Part shown: one piece after another, positions 7,626 to 15,445 of the stretch
How positions within the stretch are numbered: the stretch's first letter is position 1
How the letters are laid out: every line of letters begins with the position of its first letter
Origin: Desulfosporosinus meridiei DSM 13257
Lineage (GTDB): Bacteria; Bacillota; Desulfitobacteriia; Desulfitobacteriales; Desulfitobacteriaceae
Assembly (NCBI RefSeq): GCF_000231385.2
Contig: NC_018515.1
Coordinates: 1,306,501 to 1,370,500, forward strand
Direction of reading: 5' to 3'
Length of the DNA stretch: 64,000 nt
Position numbers and translations under genes: made by a program
Notes under the pieces: generated by a model
Told to the model about the DNA's origin: nothing
The model's input: the letters and a program-made list of their open reading frames with translations, nothing else
Database searches by the model: none

Positions 7626-8543
7626 TTAAAAGGATAGATTACTAGTCATGTAGTTTTTGTAAATTCCCAGAAGATCCTGGCTTATTGAGGATAGAGGTTG
7701 CTGAGTAGACACCAGCCAGCCAAAATCAAGGCAAAGGCTATCCTTAATCGGTATTGCGACAATTGAGTTTTCACGAAATAAGTTTACATCCGAGAGGGTA
7801 GTAATTCCGATGGCTTTGCTGTGGATAATGGTTTTTAAGTAAATTTCTCTGCTGTTTGTTTTCGCTATGATGTCCAGCTTACTCAAATCCCCGAACATCC
7901 GGGATAGCATTTCTAAATAAGGTTCAAGATTGTAGACTACAATCGGATACTTCCTGATCTCGGTTTTTTTAAACACGATCTTCTTAGCTAAGGGAGATGA
8001 TTTAGCCACGCAAGCTGAAAATTCATGGCTGCGGAATTTTTCAAAGTGAACATGGTTGTTGTTTAAAAGTGGATGACTGTAATAAGCAGGCAGGTTGACA
8101 AGTCCTAGATCAATAAGCCCTTCATTAAGCTTAGTTACAATATCATCCGGTTTTTGTTCTTCAATGTGCAGATTAACTTCAGGATGCTTTTCTCGAAATG
8201 AATCTAAAATCGGAGGAAGGTAATGGCTCATATGGGGAGTCGTGCTAATGCATAATTTATCACTGGAAGTTGGCCTGTCTATCTCGGAATAGGGTTCCAT
8301 ACACTCCAGTAATTCTTCGTATTTAAGAATAACTTCCTTTGCTTTTTCTACAGCCAGATTACCAGCCTCTGTAAGAGAGACTCCTTGGCGACTGCGCCGA
8401 AACAAAGCAACATTTAAATCTGCTTCGAGTTTCTGAATAGCTTGGCTTAAGCCTTGCTGAGAAATGAAGAGATGCTCTGCAGAAAGTGTTATGGATTTTG
8501 TTTTTGCTATCTCAACTAAATAATAGAGATGCTCAATACGCAA
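7626..8543 (-). CDS. LysR-family transcriptional regulator
   Basis: An N-terminal winged HTH is clear (MRIEHLYYLVEIAKTKSIT, SQQGLSQAIQKLEADL, LFRRSRQGVSLTEAG), followed by a type 2 periplasmic-binding-protein fold effector domain. The start is taken as the TTG at 8543, which has an AGGCAGGTG site; an upstream TTG at 8579 would add 12 residues but lacks a site. It is divergent from the arylsulfotransferase operon that begins 223 bases away, with the MFS gene behind it in the same direction, so it most likely controls one or both. The effector is unknown; phenolic or sulfated aromatics would fit (inference). Confidence 0.88.
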   Translation of the reverse strand: MRIEHLYYLVEIAKTKSITLSAEHLFISQQGLSQAIQKLEADLNVALFRRSRQGVSLTEAGNLAVEKAKEVILKYEELLECMEPYSEIDRPTSSDKLCISTTPHMSHYLPPILDSFREKHPEVNLHIEEQKPDDIVTKLNEGLIDLGLVNLPAYYSHPLLNNNHVHFEKFRSHEFSACVAKSSPLAKKIVFKKTEIRKYPIVVYNLEPYLEMLSRMFGDLSKLDIIAKTNSREIYLKTIIHSKAIGITTLSDVNLFRENSIVAIPIKDSLCLDFGWLVSTQQPLSSISQDLLGIYKNYMTSNLSF

Positions 8544-8766
8544 GGGTAGCACCTGCCTCTGTTTGTTGCTATCGTCCAATTTTTACGGAAACTAAGATGT
8601 AGTTAGACTATTATACACATTATTGCTGTCATTTACATAGTCCCAACTATGAATTAGTTAGAGTACCGAAAAGTTTTTGCTCGGGACTTAGGGGAAGGCG
8701 TAGCGGTATGCCAATGGCCCACTACGGTAAAATATATGATAAAAAAAGAGACTTAAAGGAGAGAAA

Positions 8767-10653
8767 ATGATGAAAAACTATTTAGACACTCAAAAACATT
8801 TAATTACCTTACAACATGAATCCGAAGAAGCATTTTTAGCTGAGTTTAGAGCAGGAAACTATACTTTAGAAAATCCTTATATCGTTAAAAATCCCTATTT
8901 GATTAACCCATTAGCTGCAGTGATTTGTTTTAATACCGAAGAAGAACTAGCTGTAAAAGTAACCGTAAAAGGCAAAGCAGTGGAAGGGGATATTGAACAC
9001 ACATTTAGTGCTGCCAAGGAGCAGGTATTGCCCATTTATGGCTTATATGACGCTTATGAAAATAGCGTAGTCTTAACCCTGGAAAATGGCAAGACAGCTG
9101 AGGTCAAAATCGAAGTGGATGAATTAAACATTAACAAAGCATTTTCTTGCGATACCACCTATGAGTATTTTGGTAAAGATCTTATGATTATATCGACGGC
9201 TACTCCTTTGGTTGATTCCGCCAGAACTTGCGGGTTTGATTATGCCGGTGATTTAAGATGGGTGATGACGGAAAAAGCAAGCTGGGATATTAAACAACTG
9301 GCCAACGGAAGACTATTAGTATCCTCATACCGCTCAATGCAAAAGCCCTATTATACTGCAGGACTTATGGAACTGGGCTTTTGTGGTAAGATCTATGCCG
9401 AATATCGGCTGCCGGGGGGATTTCATCATGATGCCATTGAATTAGAAAACGGTAACTTATTAGCTGCCTCGGATAACGATTTCAATGAATCTGTGGAAGA
9501 CTATGTGGTAGAAATCGATAGAGAAAGCGGTGCTATCGTTAAATCCTGGGATTTGCTCAAGATCTTACCCAGAGAACAAGGTAAAGCGGGAGACTGGAAT
9601 CATCATGACTGGTTCCACAATAACGCTGTTTGGTATGACAAACCCACCAATTCCATCACTATGTCCGGGCGGCACCAGGATGCTGTCATAAACTTCAATT
9701 ATGATACCGGCAAGTTAAACTGGATTATTGGTGACCCTGCAGGCTGGGGGGAAGAGTGGCAAAAATATTTCTTCAAAAATGTAACTAAAGGTGACTTTGA
9801 CTGGCAGTATGAGCAGCATGCAGCTAGAATTTTACCTAACGGAGACGTTTTCATGTTTGATAACGGAACCTATCGATCCAAAACCACAGAAAACAGAGTG
9901 CCGCCGAATGATAATTTCTCCAGAGGGGTTATTTACAGGATAGATACTGACAAAATGGAAATTGAACAAGTCTGGCAGTATGGTAAAGAAAGAGGATCAG
10001 AATTCTATTCTCCCTATATCTCCAACGTGGATTACTATGGTGAAGGACACTACATGGTGCACTCAGGCGGAATTTCAACCTTCAGAGGCAAGCACACTGA
10101 CGATTTAGGGGCAATGCAGATAAATAAACATAAAGACGAACACCTCCACCTGACCTTGGAATCAATCACTGTAGAATTGCTCAATAATGAAGTTATGTAT
10201 GAATTAAAGGTTAAAGGCGGTAACTACTACAGAGCCAGAAGACTTACTTTATATGATGAAAAAACGAACTATGGACTGGGTAAAGGTAAATTCTTAGGTG
10301 GTTTTGGAGTTAACCCTGAATTTGGCATGAAAGTCAAGTTTAAAGAGGCTGGTGTAGACCTGCCGGGAAAATATGAGGTGTCCTTCGTGCTTGAAGAAGA
10401 TCGCTTGGCGCTGCGTGGTACCTTTGCGGAAGGTTCCCAGGTTTTGCTGGAATTTAGAGGAGAAAATAGTACTAAGTTCTATTTAGTGCCCACCGATGTA
10501 CATGACATCACAGCTGCCTGTGTATCCTTTGAAGAACAGAAGGAAAATGATGTGCAGTATTATGTGAGCAGAGAAGGTATATCTGGCGAATACGACCTAT
10601 ATTTAAATATTGATAACCTAAAGTATGCTATAAAAATGTCAGTCAAACTATAA
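8767..10653 (+). CDS. Arylsulfotransferase (ASST) family enzyme
   Basis: Aryl-sulfate sulfotransferases move sulfate from one phenolic ester to another phenol without PAPS, through a sulfohistidine. The beta-propeller signature is clear: GGFHHDAIELENGNLLAASD, HHDWFHNNAVWY, SGRHQDAVINF and EQHAARILPNGDVFMFDNG; the His in the last motif aligns with the catalytic His of E. coli AssT. Length (628 aa) is near the family norm. No signal peptide is visible, unlike the periplasmic proteobacterial enzymes. Start ATG at 8767 with AAGGAGAG. It heads an operon with a thioredoxin and a thioredoxin reductase-like protein, paralleling the assT-dsbL-dsbI arrangement, and is divergent from a LysR gene. The acceptor is unknown. 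Confidence 0.88.
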   Translation: MMKNYLDTQKHLITLQHESEEAFLAEFRAGNYTLENPYIVKNPYLINPLAAVICFNTEEELAVKVTVKGKAVEGDIEHTFSAAKEQVLPIYGLYDAYENSVVLTLENGKTAEVKIEVDELNINKAFSCDTTYEYFGKDLMIISTATPLVDSARTCGFDYAGDLRWVMTEKASWDIKQLANGRLLVSSYRSMQKPYYTAGLMELGFCGKIYAEYRLPGGFHHDAIELENGNLLAASDNDFNESVEDYVVEIDRESGAIVKSWDLLKILPREQGKAGDWNHHDWFHNNAVWYDKPTNSITMSGRHQDAVINFNYDTGKLNWIIGDPAGWGEEWQKYFFKNVTKGDFDWQYEQHAARILPNGDVFMFDNGTYRSKTTENRVPPNDNFSRGVIYRIDTDKMEIEQVWQYGKERGSEFYSPYISNVDYYGEGHYMVHSGGISTFRGKHTDDLGAMQINKHKDEHLHLTLESITVELLNNEVMYELKVKGGNYYRARRLTLYDEKTNYGLGKGKFLGGFGVNPEFGMKVKFKEAGVDLPGKYEVSFVLEEDRLALRGTFAEGSQVLLEFRGENSTKFYLVPTDVHDITAACVSFEEQKENDVQYYVSREGISGEYDLYLNIDNLKYAIKMSVKL

Positions 10654-10679
10654 CACAGCAGCTAAAGTATATTTGATTT

Positions 10680-10724
10680 CACTGAGGTTCCACCGTAATT
10701 CACCTTCAAGGTAGAACCTCAGTG
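10680..10724 (+). terminator. Intra-operon hairpin between ASST and thioredoxin genes
   Basis: Perfect 11-bp arms CACTGAGGTTC / GAACCTCAGTG with an inner ACCTT/AAGGT pairing. No T run follows, so partial termination or mRNA processing is more likely than a full stop. Confidence 0.5.
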
Positions 10725-10743
10725 ACTGATTTGGAGGTAAAAA

Positions 10744-11064
10744 ATGGAATTAAAGAAAATTAATGCGGACCTTTTTAACAAAGCAATTTATGATAACAAT
10801 GAGGCCTGCGTAGTTGCATTTACTAGGCATGATTGTCATGTATGTAAAGAAGTGGTACCCAGGTTAGAAGAAGTCGCGGAAAAGTATCAAAGTAAAGTAG
10901 GGTTTTACGCACTGGATGTCGAGCAGGATAAGGCATTGTTTAAAAGTTTTTCCCTTAAGGGGGTTCCTCAGTTATTGTTCTTCAAAGATGGGGAGTTTTA
11001 TGGAAAGTTAGCGGGGGATGTTGAAGAAGAAGACATGGTAGAAAAAATTGAGGATCTAATTTAA
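10744..11064 (+). CDS. Thioredoxin-like protein with a CHVC active site
   Basis: A 106-residue thioredoxin fold. The active site is RHDCHVCKEV near residues 28-37 (CxxC as CHVC instead of the standard CGPC), and the cis-proline loop is KGVPQLLFFKDGE. CHVC lacks the proline that keeps thioredoxins strongly reducing, so its redox potential is probably unusual. Preceded by TTGGAGG and followed 10 bases later by a reductase-like flavoprotein gene, it should exchange electrons with that protein. It may keep the sulfotransferase or another partner in the right thiol state. No signal peptide, so it acts in the cytoplasm. Confidence 0.85.
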   Translation: MELKKINADLFNKAIYDNNEACVVAFTRHDCHVCKEVVPRLEEVAEKYQSKVGFYALDVEQDKALFKSFSLKGVPQLLFFKDGEFYGKLAGDVEEEDMVEKIEDLI

Positions 11065-11074
11065 GAGGTGCATA

Positions 11075-12289
11075 ATGAACAATTATGATATTGTGATCAT
11101 CGGCGGGGGACCGGCAGGCTTATCTGCAGCTATTTACGGCGCTAGGGCAAGATTGAAATCGTTGGTGATTAATAAAGGATCCATCGGTGGATTGGCTCAT
11201 ACTACCAGGGAGATAGTAAACTATCCCGGATATGGGGAGACTACTGGGCCTAAACTAATGAAAGATTTTAAAAATCATGCTGAAGGTTTCGGAGCAGAAT
11301 TTTTAAAGGATGAAGTTCTGGAAGTAGATTTATGCCAAGAAGAAAAAGTCATTAAAACCAAGAAAGGGCAGACTTTTACTGCAAAAGCAGTGATCATAGC
11401 TTGCGGAAGTATTCCAAGGCTCCTGAATATTCCCGGTGAAATGAGATTAAGAGGGAGTGGTGTGGCATATTGTGCTACCTGTGATGCAGAATTTTTTGAA
11501 GGTGAAGATGTCGTTGTGGTTGGCAGCGGCGACCAGGCTATTGAAGAAGGCATGTATATTACAAAATACGCTAATAAGGTCACTACCATTGTTTTACATG
11601 ACGAAGGGATCCTCGATTGTAATAAACTAAGTGCTGAAAAAGCGTTTGAGAACGAAAAAATGAACTTTGTCTGGAATTCCACAATTGAAGAAGTAATCGG
11701 TAAAGCCAATGTTGAGGGAGTTAAAATCAAGAACATTAAGACCGGAGAAAGCTCTCTGCTCACCTGTCAGGGGATCTTCTTTTTTGTAGGCATGATTCCT
11801 TCGACTGGCTTCTTGAAAGACAGCGGAGTCAAAATGGATTCAAGAGGATATATCCCAGTTAACGAGTTAATGGAAACGAACCTTGAAGGGGTTTATGCCG
11901 TTGGGGACAACAGAGTGAAATATTTAAGACAGGTTGTATCAGCAGCAGGGGATGGCGCAACTGCAGCAGTTGCCGCGGAACGATATATAGAAGAGATTAA
12001 TGATTTTCGAGCCAATGTCTTGGAAAGTGAAAGACCTGTTATTCTTTCTTTTTTTGACCCAATGGTCGAGGAAAGTCTGGCTTTTACCACTCTCTTGGAA
12101 AAAGTAGTTAAAGAATGTGGTGACAAGTATAAGATTGTTAAAGTAGATATCTCCAGAAAGAAAACCCTAGCTGAAAAATACGGTGCCAATAAAGTGCCTT
12201 TCAGTATTGTCCTGACAAAAGGTACAGTTGATAAACAATTAAGTTGTTCAATGGATACTGAGGAATTAAAGGTTCAATTGAAAGCTTGA
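11075..12289 (+). CDS. Thioredoxin reductase-like flavoprotein fused to a cysteine-less thioredoxin domain
   Basis: Residues 1-310 match the low-Mr thioredoxin reductase fold: FAD site IIGGGPAGLSAAIYGARA, redox site YCATCDAEFF, nucleotide-domain glycines VVVVGSGDQAIEEG, and C-terminal FAD motif YAVGDNR. The HRRxxxR motif that holds the NADPH 2'-phosphate is replaced by a non-basic stretch (VLHDEGILDC), so NADPH may not be the donor. Clostridial ferredoxin-dependent flavin thioredoxin reductases also lack this motif. Residues 320-404 form a second thioredoxin-like domain with no CxxC (SFFDPMVEESL at the active-site position), so the extra tail is structural or for partner binding. Start ATG with AGAGGTG. 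Confidence 0.82.
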   Translation: MNNYDIVIIGGGPAGLSAAIYGARARLKSLVINKGSIGGLAHTTREIVNYPGYGETTGPKLMKDFKNHAEGFGAEFLKDEVLEVDLCQEEKVIKTKKGQTFTAKAVIIACGSIPRLLNIPGEMRLRGSGVAYCATCDAEFFEGEDVVVVGSGDQAIEEGMYITKYANKVTTIVLHDEGILDCNKLSAEKAFENEKMNFVWNSTIEEVIGKANVEGVKIKNIKTGESSLLTCQGIFFFVGMIPSTGFLKDSGVKMDSRGYIPVNELMETNLEGVYAVGDNRVKYLRQVVSAAGDGATAAVAAERYIEEINDFRANVLESERPVILSFFDPMVEESLAFTTLLEKVVKECGDKYKIVKVDISRKKTLAEKYGANKVPFSIVLTKGTVDKQLSCSMDTEELKVQLKA

Positions 12290-12312
12290 GAGTTTCCTAA
12301 ATATACTCAGCA

Positions 12313-12384
12313 GTAATAGAATTTGAAGAGCTGATGGAAGGAACTGCTATAAAAACATTAACAGAGGCTTAATAGCCTCTGTCT
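12313..12384 (+). pseudogene. Internally deleted copy of the 5143 gene and its terminator
   Basis: AGAATTTGAAGAGCTG matches the middle of the 5143 gene. It is then joined directly to GGAACTGCTATAAAAA-type sequence that in the first copy lies beyond the stop codon, followed by the same terminator. The join falls at GGAACTG, which is near-repeated at both ends of the lost segment (GGAACTG and GGGACTG). That points to deletion between short direct repeats. Confidence 0.65.
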
Positions 12385-12510
12385 TCTTTTGGACGACTTT
12401 ATTTTTACGAATAGTAATTAACGGCTTCATAACAGCATAAGTATTTGTAATGCGCATAAATATTATGCTTGCGGGCATGTGACCAATTTCTGAAGGGAGG
12501 AAATTGGATC

Positions 12511-12612
12511 ATGAAAACATATGAGATATTTATGATTGTGATCGGGTCCTGTTCCTTACTAATTAGTTTGCTGATTTTAGTCGTGGAGGTGATAAAAACA
12601 GTTTTTAAGTGA
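12511..12612 (+). CDS. Putative holin-like type I toxin, 33 aa
   Basis: A tiny frame with a perfect AAGGGAGG site ten bases upstream encodes MKTYEIFMIVIGSCSLLISL, a continuing Leu/Ile/Val helix, and a short basic end (VIKTVFK). This matches the pattern of the Firmicute putative holin-like toxin family: start MxxYE, one transmembrane helix, Lys-rich tail. Known relatives are silenced by an antisense RNA that overlaps the 3' end of the toxin transcript. A hairpin at 12633-12660 would serve as shared terminator. I cannot verify the antisense promoter by eye. Confidence 0.6.
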   Translation: MKTYEIFMIVIGSCSLLISLLILVVEVIKTVFK

Positions 12613-12632
12613 AACTATTTCTGAAAGGTAAA

Positions 12633-12660
12633 AAGTAGCCAGCTCAAAACCCAGCTACTT
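12633..12660. terminator. Hairpin downstream of the toxin gene
   Basis: Arms AAGTAGC / GCTACTT around a 14-base loop. It is only weakly T-rich on the plus side; on the minus side it is followed by TTTTACC. Confidence 0.5.
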
Positions 12661-12662
12661 CT

Positions 12663-12939
12663 CACCATGCTATAGGTTGCTTTGCCTGCGCGATAAGGGA
12701 CATCCTCTTATCTTTTTTTTGCCCTGAAATATAGTTATGTTTTGCGTGAAATTTGTATGCTATAAAAAATAACAATTTAAAATGAAAAAGTGTCTCTCAA
12801 AACGAGCCGTTAATTCACTTGCCACTTAAGCACAATAAGTTGCTATAACATAATGAATTCATTTGCGGTTAGCATTATCATACGAGAGATTCCAAGGGAT
12901 CTATCCTAGCTCAAGGTTGAGGGCATACAAATGAAGGTT
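12663..12939. other. AT-rich intergenic stretch
   Basis: No gene, tRNA or clear operator is visible. It could encode the antisense regulator of the toxin on the minus strand, but I cannot identify a promoter. Confidence 0.3.
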
Positions 12940-12999
12940 CTCTTAAAGAGGAAATATAGGAGAATTGTGGAATATAGTGTAGGGAGGATCTTCTGCAAT
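12940..12999 (+). repeat. Dispersed leader repeat, copy 2
   Basis: TCTCTTAAAGAGGAAATATAGG through GATCTTCTGC; similar to 3470-3528, and to the inverted partial copy at 1709-1745. It lies 40 bases ahead of the membrane protein gene at 13038. Confidence 0.5.
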
Positions 13000-13037
13000 T
13001 CCGTTTGTCAATCATAGGAGGAGGGGGGAGAGGCCAA

Positions 13038-13487
13038 GTGGAAACCAGTCAATTAAGAAGATTAAGGTTTATTGAAGGTTTGGTAATGAATATTCCCTTT
13101 TTATTAGTGTTAATGATAGTTTTCGTAGTGCCACTGTACTTACGAGTATCCCCACGACTCATAGCCGGTTTATTATTGATGCAAGTTTTGGCTTCCCTTA
13201 TATTTAGCCGAAGTTTAAGGAATCTATTTTATGTTAGGATATTTCCGTTTATGAAACCACTTTGGGATTATGATCAACAGAAATCTGCTTCAGATAAATG
13301 GATCAAATGGAGCGGTAGGTTTTTCAATGCTCTAGTGGTTATTGGCCTGATATTTGTTGTAATATATCCTCCGTCATTTCCTGAACACGTTGATTGGTTA
13401 TCTCTTAAGTACACAATTGCAGGAAGTTTGATTGGATATAATATCGGCATTGTTTGGAAGGCCTTTACTGAAAAATTTGATTACTAG
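13038..13487 (+). CDS. Hypothetical four-span membrane protein
   Basis: I start at the GTG at 13038, just after a strong GGAGGAGGGGGGAG site; a TTG 33 bases upstream would translate the binding site itself as a glycine run. Four hydrophobic segments are visible (about residues 13-33, 38-58, 95-115 and 125-140) with a charged loop containing DYDQQKSASDKWIKW. No family recognised. It lies 72 bases ahead of an anti-sigma-like gene in the same direction and probably shares its transcript, so it may help that protein in the membrane, as small partner proteins do for some anti-sigma factors (inference). Confidence 0.6.
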   Translation: METSQLRRLRFIEGLVMNIPFLLVLMIVFVVPLYLRVSPRLIAGLLLMQVLASLIFSRSLRNLFYVRIFPFMKPLWDYDQQKSASDKWIKWSGRFFNALVVIGLIFVVIYPPSFPEHVDWLSLKYTIAGSLIGYNIGIVWKAFTEKFDY

Positions 13488-13559
13488 GAGTTATGGGATC
13501 GTTACATTCGAGACGTGAAAATAAAAATGGTACGAATTTAAAGGTTGTGGAGGAAGAGT

Positions 13560-14510
13560 ATGGACAATCGTGAATTGGATGAAATATTTGAGGATGATAA
13601 GCGAGATATGGCAATTAAAAAGGTTCGAAAGAAGTCTACTATAAAGACGATTCTAACGTCACTGGTAGTGTTAATAGGTATTTTAGTTGCTAATGCAGCC
13701 GTAACCATTAAATTAAGTAATGAAATGTTCGACTTCAATGAAGCTAACATTAAGCTGCATGTACCCAACGGCTATATTAGCAAGTCGGATGACTCTATGG
13801 GCCTTTTAGGGGGGAGGAGCGACTTCACAGTCTCTAGGCTTGTTGGTGAAAAACCAGTGGTTCTGGAAAATAAGGCTGCGCCCTTTGGGCTGATTCCTCC
13901 ACTTTTTATGTCAAGAAGTCAGGGCGGCAGTGGCCATTCAGCAGGCGAATGGCCCCGTAATTACTGGGAAAATGGCTACAGCAAGATGATCTTCTTTCAT
14001 CCGGAAATCTCCTATAAAGAATACAAAAATGATCTGCATGAATTGGATAGGATTTCTGATGATAAACTTATTCAAGTTGGAATATCCTTCGATAAACCCT
14101 ATAAGGTAGCAGATATTCAAACGATATTGCCGATTGTTAATAAATCTTGGTATTGGGTTGACGCTTGTAGTAAAGACGCTTTTGATCGTTATAAAAAAGA
14201 AGCTAGCGAATACGACGGTAAAGCTACGTTTATTAGTGAATATGACGCCTTAGGAGTCAATGTGAGGGCATATCGAGGTAATGACGATTTTTACGGGAGC
14301 TACTATAATTTCGTGGAGTCATTGAAAAGTAGCAAAGATAAAAAGTATAACCAAATATATAACGAACTTGTCACCAAAGGCTATACAGATCCGAATAATG
14401 TTCCGATTTTAGGAGTGATCGTTTATGGCATAAAGGATGAATTAAAGATGCTTATTGGAAATCCCCATATCAAGGCATCATCGTTTGGAGTGGTTGTAGA
14501 TAAATATTAG
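13560..14510 (+). CDS. Membrane anti-sigma-type protein (sigma regulator N- and C-terminal domains, YhdL-like)
   Basis: The ATG at 13560 follows GGAGGAAG; a TTG 15 bases earlier overlaps that site. Residues 1-28 are charged and cytoplasmic (IFEDDKRDMAIKKVRKKS), 29-50 form one transmembrane helix, and the remainder is extracytoplasmic. The N-terminal segment and the end VPILGVIVYGIKDELKML with FGVVVDKY fit the sigma-factor regulator N/C families seen in B. subtilis YhdL, which restrains SigM. No ECF sigma gene is adjacent, which is unusual; the target may be encoded elsewhere. A 20-residue remnant of a paralogue lies at 1748-1810. Palindromic element C follows. Confidence 0.65.
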   Translation: MDNRELDEIFEDDKRDMAIKKVRKKSTIKTILTSLVVLIGILVANAAVTIKLSNEMFDFNEANIKLHVPNGYISKSDDSMGLLGGRSDFTVSRLVGEKPVVLENKAAPFGLIPPLFMSRSQGGSGHSAGEWPRNYWENGYSKMIFFHPEISYKEYKNDLHELDRISDDKLIQVGISFDKPYKVADIQTILPIVNKSWYWVDACSKDAFDRYKKEASEYDGKATFISEYDALGVNVRAYRGNDDFYGSYYNFVESLKSSKDKKYNQIYNELVTKGYTDPNNVPILGVIVYGIKDELKMLIGNPHIKASSFGVVVDKY

Positions 14511-14651
14511 CCAGGGAGCATCTTTACGAAAGAGAAGTAGCAGCTAAAAAAAAGGAACTCAAAAATAACTGTGAATGCCGATAACCCTGAACAGACAGAA
14601 AAGGTAGAAAAGCTTTATTGGGGTTTTCAGGAATTTTTACTCCAGCCTATA

Positions 14652-14709
14652 ACAAAATAACGGCAAGACCGTAAGTGCCTAGGCACTTACGGTCTTGCCG
14701 TTATTTTGT
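14652..14709. repeat. Perfect 58-bp palindrome, element copy C
   Basis: Perfect self-complementarity across 29-base arms. Outer ACAAAATAA / TTATTTTGT and central GCCTAGGC are shared with copies A and B; the arm body (CGGCAAGACCGTAAG) is different. The flank GTGAGGGCTTGAACAT-AGGTTATGA matches copy B. Confidence 0.85.
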
Positions 14710-14748
14710 CACAAGTGAGGGCTTGAACATAGGTTATGAGTAAGGTTG

Positions 14749-14874
14749 CTCAAATCCATGGTCAATCATGGAGAATGGGGGAAATGGTTGGAGAAATCGG
14801 GGAGTTACTCCAAAGCAGCCAATAAACTCATGCGCCTTTTTGAAGAGTATGGGGCCAAGCCCACCGCTGGATAG
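14749..14874 (+). pseudogene. DUF3102-type phage gene fragment
   Basis: In one frame this reads LKSMVNHGEWGKWLEKSG followed by SYSKAANKLMRLFEEYG and a stop. It matches the DUF3102 core (HGEW-KWL, S-STAN-LM-FEEYG) found in phage-like genes of this bacterial group. A stop codon lies just upstream and no N-terminus is present, so it is a relic. Confidence 0.6.
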
Positions 14875-14877
14875 GAC

Positions 14878-14905
14878 AGTTCAAATTCGGATCCGAATTT
14901 GAACT
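14878..14905. repeat. Perfect 28-bp palindrome
   Basis: AGTTCAAATTCGGA and its exact reverse complement meet at GGATCC. It immediately follows the DUF3102 relic; no T run. It could be an operator or a remnant attachment sequence. Confidence 0.5.
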
Positions 14906-15064
14906 ACACCCAGGCGGTTATCCTCTGGGGAATTCCCGAGGAGAAATGAGAGCCTTTATAGCAGAAAATGATGTAGCGAGTATGTCAACCCGGGAGCTTA
15001 AACAGGTATCACAGAGCAGCAGCCCTTCAATTTCAAAAGGACATCAATCACTTCTCGGCTGCGC

Positions 15065-15307
15065 TCATTCTTGGGACTTCCGCTGCTTAACAAGTTCAGA
15101 GGTATGTATTATTAGTTCTTCAGGTGTGAGAATCTTACCTTTTCCCGAAATGTTGTCCCAAAATGATTTCGCCTTTGAATCAGTACTGCGTACTCCGTTC
15201 ATCATAGCGATCTTCATTTGCATTTTTACAAATTCGACGGTAACGCCGTCACGTTTTGCGATTTCCTTGATGGCGTTTTCCACCACTATCAGCTTCTTTT
15301 TATTCAA
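15065..15307 (-). CDS. Small Spo0A-C-like protein, 80 aa
   Basis: A TTG start follows GGAGGCGG. The sequence contains ENAIKEIAKRDGVTVEFVK followed by NGVRSTDSKAKSFWDNI and KGKILTPEELI. This resembles a group of short clostridial proteins annotated by similarity to the Spo0A C-terminal DNA-binding domain, but no receiver domain is present. It is divergently arranged with an XRE repressor gene 138 bases away, an arrangement typical of small regulatory pairs on mobile elements. It may bind DNA; the target is unknown. Confidence 0.5.
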   Translation of the reverse strand: MNKKKLIVVENAIKEIAKRDGVTVEFVKMQMKIAMMNGVRSTDSKAKSFWDNISGKGKILTPEELIIHTSELVKQRKSQE

Positions 15308-15445
15308 TCTGCCGCCTCCACAAGTACATTTTAGGATATATTAACATTTTAAGAAGCATAATTCAATACAAAAAACCTCTTACAGCGTGAATTTTACCAC
15401 TGTCAAAAGTATAGAATAATAACTAATGACAGTGGGGTGAGAGTA

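Noticed and set aside
14946-15344. 132-codon plus-strand frame
   Set aside because: It is the antisense of the minus-strand Spo0A-C-like gene, which has a proper binding site and a recognisable sequence.
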